A DNA stretch of 64,000 nucleotides. Source: an uncultured bacterium. GTDB lineage: Bacteria; Actinomycetota; Coriobacteriia; Coriobacteriales; Coriobacteriaceae. The notes under the pieces are model-generated. The model made no database searches and had not been told where the DNA came from. It worked only from the letters and a program-made list of their open reading frames with translations. Where the stretch lies: the NCBI GenBank assembly GCA_905215505.1, contig CAJMPU010000010.1:10768-74767 (forward strand), given 5' to 3'. The translations under genes and the position numbers were made by a program. Below, one piece after another: positions 17,721 through 26,073 of the stretch; within the stretch, counting starts at the first letter, position 1; each line of letters begins with the position of its first letter.

Positions 17721-18935
17721 ATGACGGCGACATCCAACAATTCAATGCAACTTGAGGGAAAAACGATCCTGCTGGGCATTACCGGCGGGATCGCCGCCTA
17801 TAAGTCGTGCAATATCGTGCGCCTGCTGCAAAAGCGCGGCGCGCGCGTCAAGGCCGTTATGAGCGAGCATGCCACCGAGTTTGTGGGCCCGCTCACCTTC
17901 CGTGCGCTCACCAACGAGCCAGTTGCCGTGGGCCTATTCGACGATCCCTCCGACCCCATCCACCACATTTCGCTGGCGCAGGAGCCCGATCTGGTGGTCG
18001 TGGCGCCCGCGACGGCCAATATCATCGCCAAGATGGCCAATGGCATCGCCGATGACCTTATTTCTACCACACTGCTTGCCACGCCGCGACCGATCGTGAT
18101 CGCACCTGCTATGAACAACGGCATGTGGAAGGCACCGGCCACACAGGCCAACATGGCCACGTTGCGCGACCGCGGCGTTCACGTGGTGGGACCCGGCAGC
18201 GGCTACCTTGCGTGCGGCGACGTGGACACGGGCCGCATGAGCGAGCCCGAGGACATCGTCGAGGCTGTCTGTGAGGTGCTCAACCCCGTGCCGCAAGACC
18301 TGACGGGCAAGCGCATCGTCATCACCGCCGGCCCCACGCACGAGCCGATCGACCCGGTGCGATTCATTGGCAACCGTTCTTCGGGCAAGATGGGCATCGC
18401 CCTGGCGGGGGAGGCCGCACGTCGCGGTGCCGCCGTCACGCTCGTGCTGGGACCGACATCGCTCGATGTTCCCCGCGGTGTGGAGTGCGTGCACGTACAG
18501 ACCGCCTCAGAAATGCTCAAGGCAGCGCTGAGCGCCTTCCAGACGGCCGACGCGGCCATTTGCGCCGCCGCCGTCGCCGACTACACGCCGGCGGCCCCGG
18601 CGGACCATAAACTCAAAAAGGCCAACGAGCGCCTGGATCGCATCGAGCTTGTCGAAACGGTCGATATTTTGGCTGAGCTCTCGCGCCAGAAAGGCGAGCG
18701 CTGTGTAATCGGATTTGCAGCCGAGACCGATAACGTCGTGGAGTACGCACAGCGAAAGCTCGACCGCAAGGGTTGCGATGCCATTATCGCCAACGATGTC
18801 TCACGCGCCGATTCGGGCTTTGGAACCGATACCAACAAGGCCTGGATTGTGAGCACAACGGGTACGCAAGAACTTCCCGTTCTAACAAAACCCCAGCTCG
18901 CAGATACAATTTTGGACTTGCTTCAAAATTTGTAA
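17721..18935 (+). CDS. coaBC: Bifunctional CoaBC (PPC decarboxylase / PPC synthetase)
   Basis: Two consecutive steps of coenzyme A synthesis. The N-terminal flavin domain has LLGITGGIAAYKSCN, the PANIIAKMANGIADDL type motif and PAMNNGMW; the C-terminal synthetase domain has ITAGPTHEPIDPVRFIGNRS and AAVADYTP. The length of 404 is normal. It begins three bases after the zinc-ribbon gene and closes the long + strand block; the tRNA-Pro promoter follows directly. Confidence 0.96.
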   Translation: MTATSNNSMQLEGKTILLGITGGIAAYKSCNIVRLLQKRGARVKAVMSEHATEFVGPLTFRALTNEPVAVGLFDDPSDPIHHISLAQEPDLVVVAPATANIIAKMANGIADDLISTTLLATPRPIVIAPAMNNGMWKAPATQANMATLRDRGVHVVGPGSGYLACGDVDTGRMSEPEDIVEAVCEVLNPVPQDLTGKRIVITAGPTHEPIDPVRFIGNRSSGKMGIALAGEAARRGAAVTLVLGPTSLDVPRGVECVHVQTASEMLKAALSAFQTADAAICAAAVADYTPAAPADHKLKKANERLDRIELVETVDILAELSRQKGERCVIGFAAETDNVVEYAQRKLDRKGCDAIIANDVSRADSGFGTDTNKAWIVSTTGTQELPVLTKPQLADTILDLLQNL

Positions 18936-18943
18936 AAAAGTTC

Positions 18944-18973
18944 TTGCACAAGTCTAAAGTTTCGGGTTAATAT
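18944..18973 (+). promoter_or_regulatory. Promoter of tRNA-Pro
   Basis: TTGCAC (18944-18949), an 18-base spacer and TAATAT (18968-18973), right after coaBC. Confidence 0.75.
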
Positions 18974-19015
18974 ACTCCCTGTTGCGAGCGAGAGCAGAGC
19001 AACAAACAAAAGCTT

Positions 19016-19092
<77 letters not shown>

Positions 19093-19102
19093 GAAGTTTG
19101 CA

Positions 19103-19131
19103 GGTCAGGCACCTAGTGCATGACCTTTTTT
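19103..19131 (+). terminator. Terminator of tRNA-Pro
   Basis: GGTCAGGCAC-CTA-GTGCATGACC with one internal mismatch, then TTTTTTG. Confidence 0.7.
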
Positions 19132-19557
19132 GTTTTAAGCAATTGCTTAATTTTAAGTAAGCAACAGGGTGTCAAAAATCTACCTGCGCGATACTCGCTT
19201 TTTGCGGCTACTTGCGCGTTTTGCACACGCTTGAGCCGATTTATTAACGCGATATGAATCTACATACGCGTAGCTGGTATGCAGCCGAGTACAGGCTGTA
19301 TTTATCGCGGCGATTAACACAGATATAGCGACTATAACGGACAAGCGTGTCGCTGTATTTATTCCAGTAGTTCACTTGATCGGTGGACAAGTGGGCTGTT
19401 GCAACGAAACGCCAAGCAGGATGGGCTCTATACGAGGACGCCGCAGGGTAATGGCGGGGGAGTGCGGCGGGCGCTCTGAGAGCCGCTGTGTAACCCCATT
19501 TCCCCTCAACCCGACTACCTGTGCCACGAACATCAGACCGTTCGAGTAACCGCCAAA
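19132..19557. other. Non-coding stretch without recognisable gene
   Basis: No frame on either strand has plausible codon use or a ribosome-binding site. The sequence is moderately AT-rich in its first half. It separates tRNA-Pro from the broken DUF6273 gene. Nothing else is seen. Confidence 0.5.
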
Positions 19558-19592
19558 AGAAAAGCCCGCGCGAAGTTGCGCAGGCTTTTCGC
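19558..19592 (-). terminator. Terminator of the DUF6273 gene
   Basis: On the minus strand GCGAAAAGCCTGCGC, a short loop and GCGCGGGCTTTTC, followed by TTTT. It lies just past the C-terminal end of the broken gene. Confidence 0.7.
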
Positions 19593-19612
19593 TAGACAAG
19601 CTAGAAGACAGG

Positions 19613-20629
19613 CTAGAAGCACCAAGCGGGGCAGACGCAAAGCGAAGCGCTCGCGTCGTCGCCACGCGACGGCCTGCCAGTACCGGTGACGTCGAGGAAG
19701 TACGCAGAAAGTTTCGGTAACACCGAACGCTCCCACCATAAGCTGCTAATGGCAATGGCAGAGTTGGGATTATCGTTATTCGTCACCTTGCCCTTGAAGG
19801 CCTCGTACTGGCTACCCTCGGAGGAACTCCAGGGGTAGTCAGAGGCCCAAAGGGAAGTGAAATCGGAGGTCCAATGGGAGGTGCAGGGCGCGATCTCGGA
19901 GTAGCTGAGAAGGAACAGCCTGTCCGAGGTCGCGGTTACGGCGGCGTTCTTATCGATTCCGCCGACGTTGTTCGTGAGCTTCCTGACGGTCTTCACCTTG
20001 GACTGGAAATCGGGCGGCATGAGGCTCCAGATCTCGCCGGAGTTCATCTTCGCACGGAGCTCCGACTTCTCCCAGCCACCGGCGTTGGTGTCGGTGGCGT
20101 TCATGCGGGGCGAAATACCCGTCGAGGTGGTGAGGAACGTCAGCCCCGCCTAGCCCGAGCCGTCGGCCAAATCGTCATGGTTGATGCCGATGATGCGGTA
20201 TTCGAGCGTCTTCCCATCGGTGAGCTTCATCGTGAACTTGGTGCCGGCATCCATGGCGGCCTTCGCCTTGGCGTAGGCGGGAGACGCCTTGCCCTTCGTG
20301 GCGATGTCCTCTGCCACGGCCTTCTGCTCACCGAGCGTCCAGTCCTTCGCGTCCTTGGCGATGGCCGCCTGGACGGTCGCGGAATCGGCCCCTGTGGAGC
20401 CGCCACCGGATGTTCCACCGTCCTCGACGCCACCGGTCGCCCCGCTGTTCACCGTGTTGCCGACCAGGTTGAACTGGTTTCGGATGGCCCCGGCCACGCT
20501 GGGTCCCGCGAACACGATCACCAGGCCGATGACCGCGATAATCAGGACGTACTCGATGATAGATTGTCCACGAAGGCGGATACCTCTAGGAGATACCCCC
20601 CCCCGAAGGTTAATTGCCGCTGCATGCAT
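19613..20629 (-). pseudogene. Pilin-like DUF6273 protein split by in-frame TAG
   Basis: One reading frame runs from ATG 20629 to the stop at 19613 with a single TAG at 20150-20152. The N-terminal part has a type IV/Flp-pilin (class III) signal, RLRGQSIIEY, followed by a hydrophobic helix VLIIAVIGLVIVFAG, then a Gly/Ser/Thr linker. Downstream of the TAG the frame continues with a DUF6273-like domain (GGWEKSELRAKMNSG, a conserved Trp-rich region). No frameshift is involved, so this is a point nonsense mutation, or less likely readthrough. AAGGGAG precedes the ATG. Expected product: a surface or secreted protein assembled like pseudopilins. Confidence 0.8.
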
Positions 20630-20875
20630 ATGCGACTCCCTTCGCTCAGGGTGAATAGAAACGGCTTGAGCGTAGGACTATTCCAAAAGGTTGCGCTGGA
20701 CTTGCCGCAGCGGCAAAGAGTAATTAGCCCAACGTCTGCGCAGATTAACCGACCGCTCACACAATCGAATTTGTTGCTCAACAAATCCGCAGGTGAGGAC
20801 AGCAGAATTGGTGTTACCGGAAGTTACGGAGGACCGCCGGTGTCGAGGCGGGCGGTCGAGAAGAAGGGACCAAAA

Positions 20876-21124
20876 ATGAGAAGCCTGGAGCTGATAATCT
20901 TCTTCCTGCCTCTCTTGGCGATCGCCGCCAACATCTGCGGCGTAGCGGAGCTCGTTAAGATTGCCAGGGCCAAGGGGCATTACACCAATGGCGCGGGAAT
21001 CCTCTGGTTCATCGGCCTTTTCGGCACCGCGCTCATGGTCGGCCTGATCGTCTGCGCTCTGCCCGACCGAGCGGCACCGGCGCCCAGCGCACAAAGGGAC
21101 GAAGACGCCCTGCCCGAGGTGTAG
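20876..21124 (+). CDS. Small membrane protein, unknown function
   Basis: An 82-residue product with two hydrophobic helices (IIFFLPLLAIAANICGV and ILWFIGLFGTALMVGLIVC) and a polar C-terminus. AGAAGGGA precedes ATG 20876. It lies three bases before the zinc-ribbon protein gene and is transcribed away from the pilin-like pseudogene, sharing a 246-base divergent region. That region contains the palindrome ATTTGTTGCTCAACAAAT at 20769-20786, a possible operator. No family is recognised. Confidence 0.65.
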   Translation: MRSLELIIFFLPLLAIAANICGVAELVKIARAKGHYTNGAGILWFIGLFGTALMVGLIVCALPDRAAPAPSAQRDEDALPEV

Positions 21125-21126
21125 TA

Positions 21127-22026
21127 ATGTCGAAATACAAGATAGCCTACCGCGACGCCAACCCCTCCTGGCAGGAGCTTTGCCCTGTCAGGATGTTAGC
21201 CATCCAAGTCTCCAGAGACACCGAGACGGGAGCCTGCTTCCTCCAAACAAAGATCGTCAACGTATCGACGAAACCCATCAGCCGCATAGAGTTCACTGTC
21301 GGGCTCGAGGGCGAGGGAGGGGAGACGGAGACCGTCGACTTCTCGCTCCTAGATGCCGACCTGCCCGCCGGCGAGGTGCTCAGGCCCAAGGCGGTGAGAA
21401 TCAAGCTGTCTGTTATCACCGGCTCGCGTGCCGTTGTGACCCGAGCGGACGGCGAGACCTCCTTCGGCGACCCGATCGACATCGATAGCCCCGCGCCACT
21501 CGCACTCAACGGGGTCGAGGAGTCGGAACGCGATGTCCTGCTCTCCGAGATGGGGGCCGATACCTTCAAATGCGCGGGCGTCCATTCCGAACACGACGGG
21601 TGGTGGCAGTGCGGCTGCGGTGCGGTGAACCTCAAGCGCGGTACCTGCTGGAACTGCGGCGCCGTGCGCGAGAAAATGGCGGATCTGGAAGATGCCGCGT
21701 TCCTGGATGAATCCAGAAGGGACAGGGTCTACAAGACGAGCGTCGCGATACTCGAGAAGGGCAACAGGAAGGAAGCTGAAGCCGCCAAGGAGAGCCTCGA
21801 GAGGCTGGCCGAGCAGGGCTACGGGGATTCGGGCGAGAAGGCAAGAGAGGCCGGCATGAAGATTGCGAACCTCTCGAAAAGGAGGAAGAAGATAGCCGTC
21901 GCGGGCCTTGGAAAGGATTACGCCGGGGACGTTCTTGTTGGAGTCGCTATGCAGTGTATTCGGGCTGATGTTCCAGTCGGAACAATCCAGATGGAGACTC
22001 CGACACTGCTCGGACATTCCCGTTAA
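21127..22026 (+). CDS. Zinc-ribbon protein, probably C-terminally truncated
   Basis: The N-terminal ~135 residues look like an all-beta domain. A RanBP2-like zinc ribbon WWQCGCGAVNLKRGTCWNCG (about 160-179) follows, then helical repeats (ESLERLAEQGYGDSGEKARE). At NLSKRRKKIAVAGLG the sequence looks like the start of a membrane helix but then runs into unrelated, less biased sequence up to the stop, so the original 3' end may have been lost by deletion. The start is three bases after the upstream small membrane gene. Function unknown. Confidence 0.65.
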   Translation: MSKYKIAYRDANPSWQELCPVRMLAIQVSRDTETGACFLQTKIVNVSTKPISRIEFTVGLEGEGGETETVDFSLLDADLPAGEVLRPKAVRIKLSVITGSRAVVTRADGETSFGDPIDIDSPAPLALNGVEESERDVLLSEMGADTFKCAGVHSEHDGWWQCGCGAVNLKRGTCWNCGAVREKMADLEDAAFLDESRRDRVYKTSVAILEKGNRKEAEAAKESLERLAEQGYGDSGEKAREAGMKIANLSKRRKKIAVAGLGKDYAGDVLVGVAMQCIRADVPVGTIQMETPTLLGHSR

Positions 22027-22152
22027 GTCATATACAGCACTGAAATCGCACTTGGCACCGAGACCAGTTACGTCCACATCCGCGTCCGGAACGAATCGAA
22101 GCGGTATCCCGTTTCAAAACGTATGCGTTTCACCATGAGAGAGGGATCTGTC

Positions 22153-22692
22153 ATGAGCTGGAAACCGAGAAAATGCGTTATCGCTTTACTGACTCTGGCG
22201 ACTCTGACGTGTTTCGCCGCCTTAATCGCCGTCAATATCAAACCGCAACACGATGCTTATCCCTCATCTTTTTCCATTAAAATGGGCCAAAATTTCAGCC
22301 TCGGCCGAAACGTGAATTATTTTAACAAGCTAAAACCTAATGAGGAAAATATCTTGATGTTCTGGGCATCGTGGTGTCAGCACTGCGAATCTCTCATAGA
22401 AGATATGCAACAACTTGATAATTTCGCAGCCTTAAGGAAGAACCTTTTCACTGTTTCCGAGGACAGCACAATTGAAGAAGCCTCGGTCCATGAAGGAGAC
22501 TTTCCCATATACATAGATTAAGATAAGACCGTGTATGACCAATATGAACTTGAGCATATTCCGTCCATATTCATACTGGATGATCAAGGAAACATCATCG
22601 GCTTATCCGAAGGAGAGGAAGAACCTCTTGCCTTATTAAAGAAATACGCCAAATACAACGGATATAAAGCGGAAGGAGGCGACATCAAGTAA
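22153..22692 (+). pseudogene. TlpA-like thioredoxin-fold protein split by in-frame TAA
   Basis: ATG 22153 follows GAGAGAGGGATC. A membrane anchor (residues 8-28) precedes a thioredoxin-like domain with active site FWASWCQHCE (Cys 75 and 78). TAA at 22519-22521 (codon 123) interrupts the frame, which then continues for 56 codons to 22692 with DKTVYDQYELEHIPSIFILD. That second half carries the cis-Pro motif (HIPS) and the final strands, so the truncated form should not fold normally. Low GC compared with the core genome. It lies just before a secreted cysteine-containing peptide, suggesting a former role in disulfide formation; that is inference. Confidence 0.78.
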
Positions 22693-22721
22693 CTATCAAA
22701 GGCCAGATTAAGGAGCCAGCC

Positions 22722-23126
22722 ATGAAGAAATGCCTGCTCTCCATCGTCTCAGCAGCTCTTTGCCTCTCCCTTGTCATGACACCATTTGTGCCCGTTGCGG
22801 CAGCCTATGCCGACGAGGGGTCTCCCGCCGAGAGCAGCGAAATCTACGTCGGAGACAACTACGACGAAAATTACGATATATCCCTTTTTGAGCGCGGACG
22901 CTGCACGGATTCATATTCCAAGGCGTGGTGCGATTCTCACGGATTTGCAAATAACCGCACCGTCCCTCACAAGGTCAAGCTGAACGTGAAGGAGGAGTCT
23001 TGCCTGCGCGATCCCTACCTTGCTGGCACCGCTGAAGTTATCGCCGGTCTCGTGACAACCGGTCCTGGCGGCGGCTTGTTTGCAACCGCAATGACATCGT
23101 GCCGACTTTTCACTTGCATGTTCTAA
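22722..23126 (+). CDS. Secreted cysteine-containing peptide, bacteriocin-like candidate
   Basis: A 134-residue precursor with a clear Sec signal peptide (MKKCLLSIVSAALCLS, cleavage predicted after AYA at residue 30). The mature part has an acidic segment (about 31-56), then Cys 61, 70, 94, 127 and 132, a hydrophobic glycine-rich stretch AEVIAGLVTTGPGGGLFATA and ends CRLFTCMF. AAGGAG precedes the ATG. It lies between a thioredoxin-like gene and a small membrane protein gene, with a fused ABC transporter nearby on the other strand. This layout resembles Sec-exported antimicrobial peptides with immunity genes, but no named family is recognised. Confidence 0.65.
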   Translation: MKKCLLSIVSAALCLSLVMTPFVPVAAAYADEGSPAESSEIYVGDNYDENYDISLFERGRCTDSYSKAWCDSHGFANNRTVPHKVKLNVKEESCLRDPYLAGTAEVIAGLVTTGPGGGLFATAMTSCRLFTCMF

Positions 23127-23138
23127 AAGGAGGTTGCC

Positions 23139-23378
23139 ATGCTGTCGCAAAATCAATCGAGATACTTGACCACAATCGGCTTTGCCCTGCTTGCATTACT
23201 CTTTGCTAGCGACCTTTTGCTGAAACCGCCCAAGGAACTCGTTTTGCTTGCCATAGACTGCCTTTCCGCCCTTTACTTTACGGCAACCCTATTCGTCGGA
23301 CTAAAGGAGAGGAAAAAAGGCGCAGTCGTCGCATCCGCCGTATGCTTGATCATAATCATTGCATCATTCTTTATCTGA
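23139..23378 (+). CDS. Small two-to-three-helix membrane protein, possible immunity protein
   Basis: 79 residues, mostly hydrophobic: TTIGFALLALLFASDLLL, LLAIDCLSALYFTATLFVG and a C-terminal VASAVCLIIIIASFF. AAAGGAGG lies seven bases before ATG 23139, which is 12 bases after the secreted-peptide gene, so the two are co-transcribed. Small membrane proteins in this position often give self-immunity; here that is inference from context only. Confidence 0.65.
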   Translation: MLSQNQSRYLTTIGFALLALLFASDLLLKPPKELVLLAIDCLSALYFTATLFVGLKERKKGAVVASAVCLIIIIASFFI

Positions 23379-23390
23379 CACGTTGGTGAT

Positions 23391-23715
23391 TTAGGGGCGA
23401 TATCGTAGGAATACGACCGGGAGAGTCGGGACCAGATTGCCTGGGTTGCCCGGTCGGCTCGCGCGACGGTGCGGCGGTTCCACAGAAAGCTCTCCGGACT
23501 TCACGCCGTTTCTGATCGCATTGTAGACAGCCATCTCGTCTTCGCAGTCGGCGAGCACGCGGTGTGCGTCGTCGTTTTGGATGTCCAGTAAATCTCGAAG
23601 GTCCTCCATGCACCAGCGTCCGAGATTTGGCCATGCGCGTTGCGCGAGCTGATAAGTGTCGATTGCGATGTTGTAGTTAAAGTCCAAGCCAATGCCGTCC
23701 CAGGCAGAACGGCTT
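23391..23715 (-). pseudogene. Remnant of a DnaQ-like exonuclease domain
   Basis: On the minus strand the frame AWDGIGLDFNYNIAIDTY, then QLAQRAWP, LRDLLDIQNDD and AHRVLADCEDEMAVYNAI matches the second half of DEDD-type 3'-5' exonuclease domains (the IDT motif and the final AH---D motif). The N-terminal catalytic DxE part is missing, and the C-terminus runs into unrelated Pro/Arg-rich sequence. A fragment left by decay; coordinates are approximate at the upper end. Confidence 0.5.
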
Positions 23716-23749
23716 TGTTTCCTTGATTATCAACTTCATCCGGACACTT

Positions 23750-23785
23750 CCCGCATTCATCCGTGTGTGTACGGATGAATGCGGG
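23750..23785. repeat. Perfect 15-bp inverted repeat hairpin
   Basis: CCCGCATTCATCCGT, a 6-base loop GTGTGT, then the exact complement. There is no T-tract on either side, so it is not a canonical terminator. It lies in the decayed stretch between the exonuclease remnant and the next - strand gene. Confidence 0.7.
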
Positions 23786-23794
23786 GTTCAATAC

Positions 23795-23823
23795 CCCGGC
23801 GGTCTGATCGGCAGGCCGCCGGG
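23795..23823 (-). terminator. Hairpin after the ABC/lipoprotein-like gene pair
   Basis: CCCGGCGG and CCGCCGGG enclose 13 bases just past the end of the - strand gene that stops at 23829. It has no T-run and is weak as an intrinsic terminator, but the position fits. Confidence 0.4.
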
Positions 23824-23828
23824 AACTC

Positions 23829-24257
23829 TCACTCCTCGATAAAAGCCGGCACCCGGTTAGTCCTGCGCATCTTGAAATTGCCATTTTCGTGGGAGACGTA
23901 GAGGATGCCGTCCATCCCGTCTCGCGATGCATATGAAAGGTGAACAGAACCGCAATCCGCCCCATCATTGTCGAGAAGATCGAACGAATTCGGGTCGCTC
24001 GTTGCGGCCAAACGACCACTCATACAAGAACCATCGTCATTACAGATTTGCCATTCCATGTCTTCGCCTGCAAGAATCGCCATAGACGGCCTGGTCGCGC
24101 CATCGTTGACATACATCCCGTCTATGCCAAACCCATTTTCAGCGCCATCGATGAACGACTGCTCGGACCTATACCTCGCAAATGATGCACATAGCACCAT
24201 TGCAAGACAAAGTACAAAGCCAACAATCGCTATCTTTGCATAGCTCTTGCCTATCAT
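23829..24257 (-). CDS. Membrane-anchored small protein, unknown function
   Basis: 142 residues from ATG 24257, which has GGAGG at the right distance; a GTG nine bases upstream is too close to it. One N-terminal helix (AKIAIVGFVLCLAMVLCASF) is followed by a polar extracytoplasmic domain with several Asp and Cys residues (WQICNDDGSCMSG, NDGADCGS). It starts immediately after the ABC protein gene, with which it forms a two-gene - strand operon. No family recognised; it may be an accessory protein of the transporter. Confidence 0.65.
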   Translation of the reverse strand: MIGKSYAKIAIVGFVLCLAMVLCASFARYRSEQSFIDGAENGFGIDGMYVNDGATRPSMAILAGEDMEWQICNDDGSCMSGRLAATSDPNSFDLLDNDGADCGSVHLSYASRDGMDGILYVSHENGNFKMRRTNRVPAFIEE

Positions 24258-24258
24258 G

Positions 24259-26073
24259 TCATTCACCTCCCTCGTATGTATCGAGGTATTCCTGCTTGAG
24301 CGCCTGCGAGGACGACTTGATCTTTTCCACGAGCGTGCCGGCCTCGATGAAGTAGAACGAGTCGGTGAGGTCTGCCAGGTCGTCGAGCAGATGGCTTGAA
24401 ATGAGCACGCTTCGTCCCCGCGCCACCTCGCTGCGCATCGCGTCGCAGGAGGTTTTCCGCTTTCCCGGATCGAGGCCGTTCAGCGGTTCATCGAGGATGA
24501 GGTACGGGCAATCGGTCGATATCGCCATGGCAAGCTTTACCTGCTGCTTCATTCCTGTCGAGAGTTTACGGGTCGGCTTGTCGAGATATGGGGAGATTCC
24601 GAGGGAGTCGCAGAGCGAGTCGATGTCGGTGGCCGATTTCCACGCCTCCCTAACGAAAGCAAGGTGCTCGAGGGCTGATAGCGTGGGGTAGAGATCCGTG
24701 CCGCCTGAAGAGCTCAGGTAGACGAGTTCTGCAAATTCGGCTGATTGACGTTGGCTGATTCCGTCTGCCACCAGGCTTCCCGAGTGGATACGGGTGGGAA
24801 ATTGGCCCGACAGCGCTTCAAGAAAGGTGGTTTTCCCCGAGCCGTTGGGAGCAATGAGGCCCGCCGCCGTTCCCGGGCTCAGGAAAAGCGATCCGATTGA
24901 AAGTATCGTCGTGCTTCCGTATCCCACGCTCGCGTCCAGAAGCTCGAGCCCATGGCGCTTTTTCGCGGGTCCAGGCTGTTTGGGCGAACGTGTCGCAACG
25001 GCGCCGACCGCAAAAAAGACCGCGACGTATGCCAGGGCCACGGCAAGCATCGATGCGCTGCCTGAACCGGAGCCAATGAATTCTGTCGGGAAGCATCCTA
25101 CGTAGCCCGTTGCCTCGATAGGCGAGAACACGGCCAGCGGCAGGAGATTGAGCGCGGCGTTATGCTCCAGCGCCGAATCGGACAGCAACGGGAATGCCGG
25201 GGCCGCGACAAGCAGCGCTGAGGTAAGGGGGCCCGCGAAGACGCGCCTCGTTGCGGTCGATAGGACGGCGGAGCAAACGGATATCAAGGTTCCGCCCGCA
25301 AGCAGCGCGAGAAGCAGGGTCGTGAAGACGTTTCCCGCGGTCGTGGTGGCAAGCGCGCCGTCATGGAAGAAGGCGATCGGGTACCCAATTTGCCCGAAGC
25401 CGTTTAGGGCCAAGGCGTAAATGCCCCCGGGCGCGAGGCCGGCGAGGAGCATCGCGGTCCCCGCGGCGATTATCGAAAACACGATCTGGATAAGGCGCCG
25501 GAATTTGGGCACGGGCGCCTTCGCCGCCAGGGTCGCAGGCCTTGTGGCGCCGAGCACGAGTATCGACGAGAGAAGGAAGGGGATGAAGGGAAGGAAAGAC
25601 GGCGCCGTGGCAATGGCGTAAGGCAGGAAGGAAAGGAATGGCAGGTCGTTTGCGGAGGCCGGGATATCCGTGATGCCGGAACTGCTCAGAGCACGGCAAT
25701 ATGCGAGCTCCGCGTCATTGGTCTCTCGGTCTCCCACGATGGACCCGGATTGGAAGCCTTCGCCCATGAGCGCGTAGTAGCTCTCGGCAGAATCGAGAAA
25801 GGCGGCGTCGGTTTGAGCGGCAAGGGCGGCGTTCGCGTATCTTGAAAGCTCCGCGTCATTTTGCTGCTCTGGAGATAGGTCTGTGCCGCTGGCCCGGGGC
25901 GCGCGCGTATTGAATGCGTCGACAAAGCTCTGCATGCCCTGTTTCATAAAGAAGGGTCCGTAAATGGGTGAATTGAACGCAATGGGGATGGAGAAGGCCG
26001 CGGCAAGAACGAGCGTAGAGATCCATACGGCCCTGTCTCTTAGGATTAGTTTGAGAAGAAGTCGACAGTACAT
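24259..26073 (-). CDS. ABC transporter with fused permease and ATPase
   Basis: The N-terminal ~365 residues contain several membrane helices and one large extracytoplasmic loop between the first two (about residues 30-150), as in ABC-2 type permeases. The C-terminal ~225 residues are an ATPase: Walker A APNGSGKTT, signature LSTGMKQQ (in place of LSGGQ, usual in ABC-2 exporters) and Walker B YLILDEPLNGLD. Permease-then-ATPase fusion in one chain is uncommon for this subclass. It faces the secreted-peptide genes across the exonuclease remnant. It may export or give protection against a peptide; this is inferred. Confidence 0.82.
   Translation of the reverse strand: MYCRLLLKLILRDRAVWISTLVLAAAFSIPIAFNSPIYGPFFMKQGMQSFVDAFNTRAPRASGTDLSPEQQNDAELSRYANAALAAQTDAAFLDSAESYYALMGEGFQSGSIVGDRETNDAELAYCRALSSSGITDIPASANDLPFLSFLPYAIATAPSFLPFIPFLLSSILVLGATRPATLAAKAPVPKFRRLIQIVFSIIAAGTAMLLAGLAPGGIYALALNGFGQIGYPIAFFHDGALATTTAGNVFTTLLLALLAGGTLISVCSAVLSTATRRVFAGPLTSALLVAAPAFPLLSDSALEHNAALNLLPLAVFSPIEATGYVGCFPTEFIGSGSGSASMLAVALAYVAVFFAVGAVATRSPKQPGPAKKRHGLELLDASVGYGSTTILSIGSLFLSPGTAAGLIAPNGSGKTTFLEALSGQFPTRIHSGSLVADGISQRQSAEFAELVYLSSSGGTDLYPTLSALEHLAFVREAWKSATDIDSLCDSLGISPYLDKPTRKLSTGMKQQVKLAMAISTDCPYLILDEPLNGLDPGKRKTSCDAMRSEVARGRSVLISSHLLDDLADLTDSFYFIEAGTLVEKIKSSSQALKQEYLDTYEGGE

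Noticed and set aside
20150..22521. Genetic-code change or programmed stop readthrough explaining the TAG and TAA
   Set aside because: All core genes here end normally with TAA, TAG and TGA, no recoding element is apparent, and the two broken genes use different stop codons; simple nonsense mutation is the better explanation.
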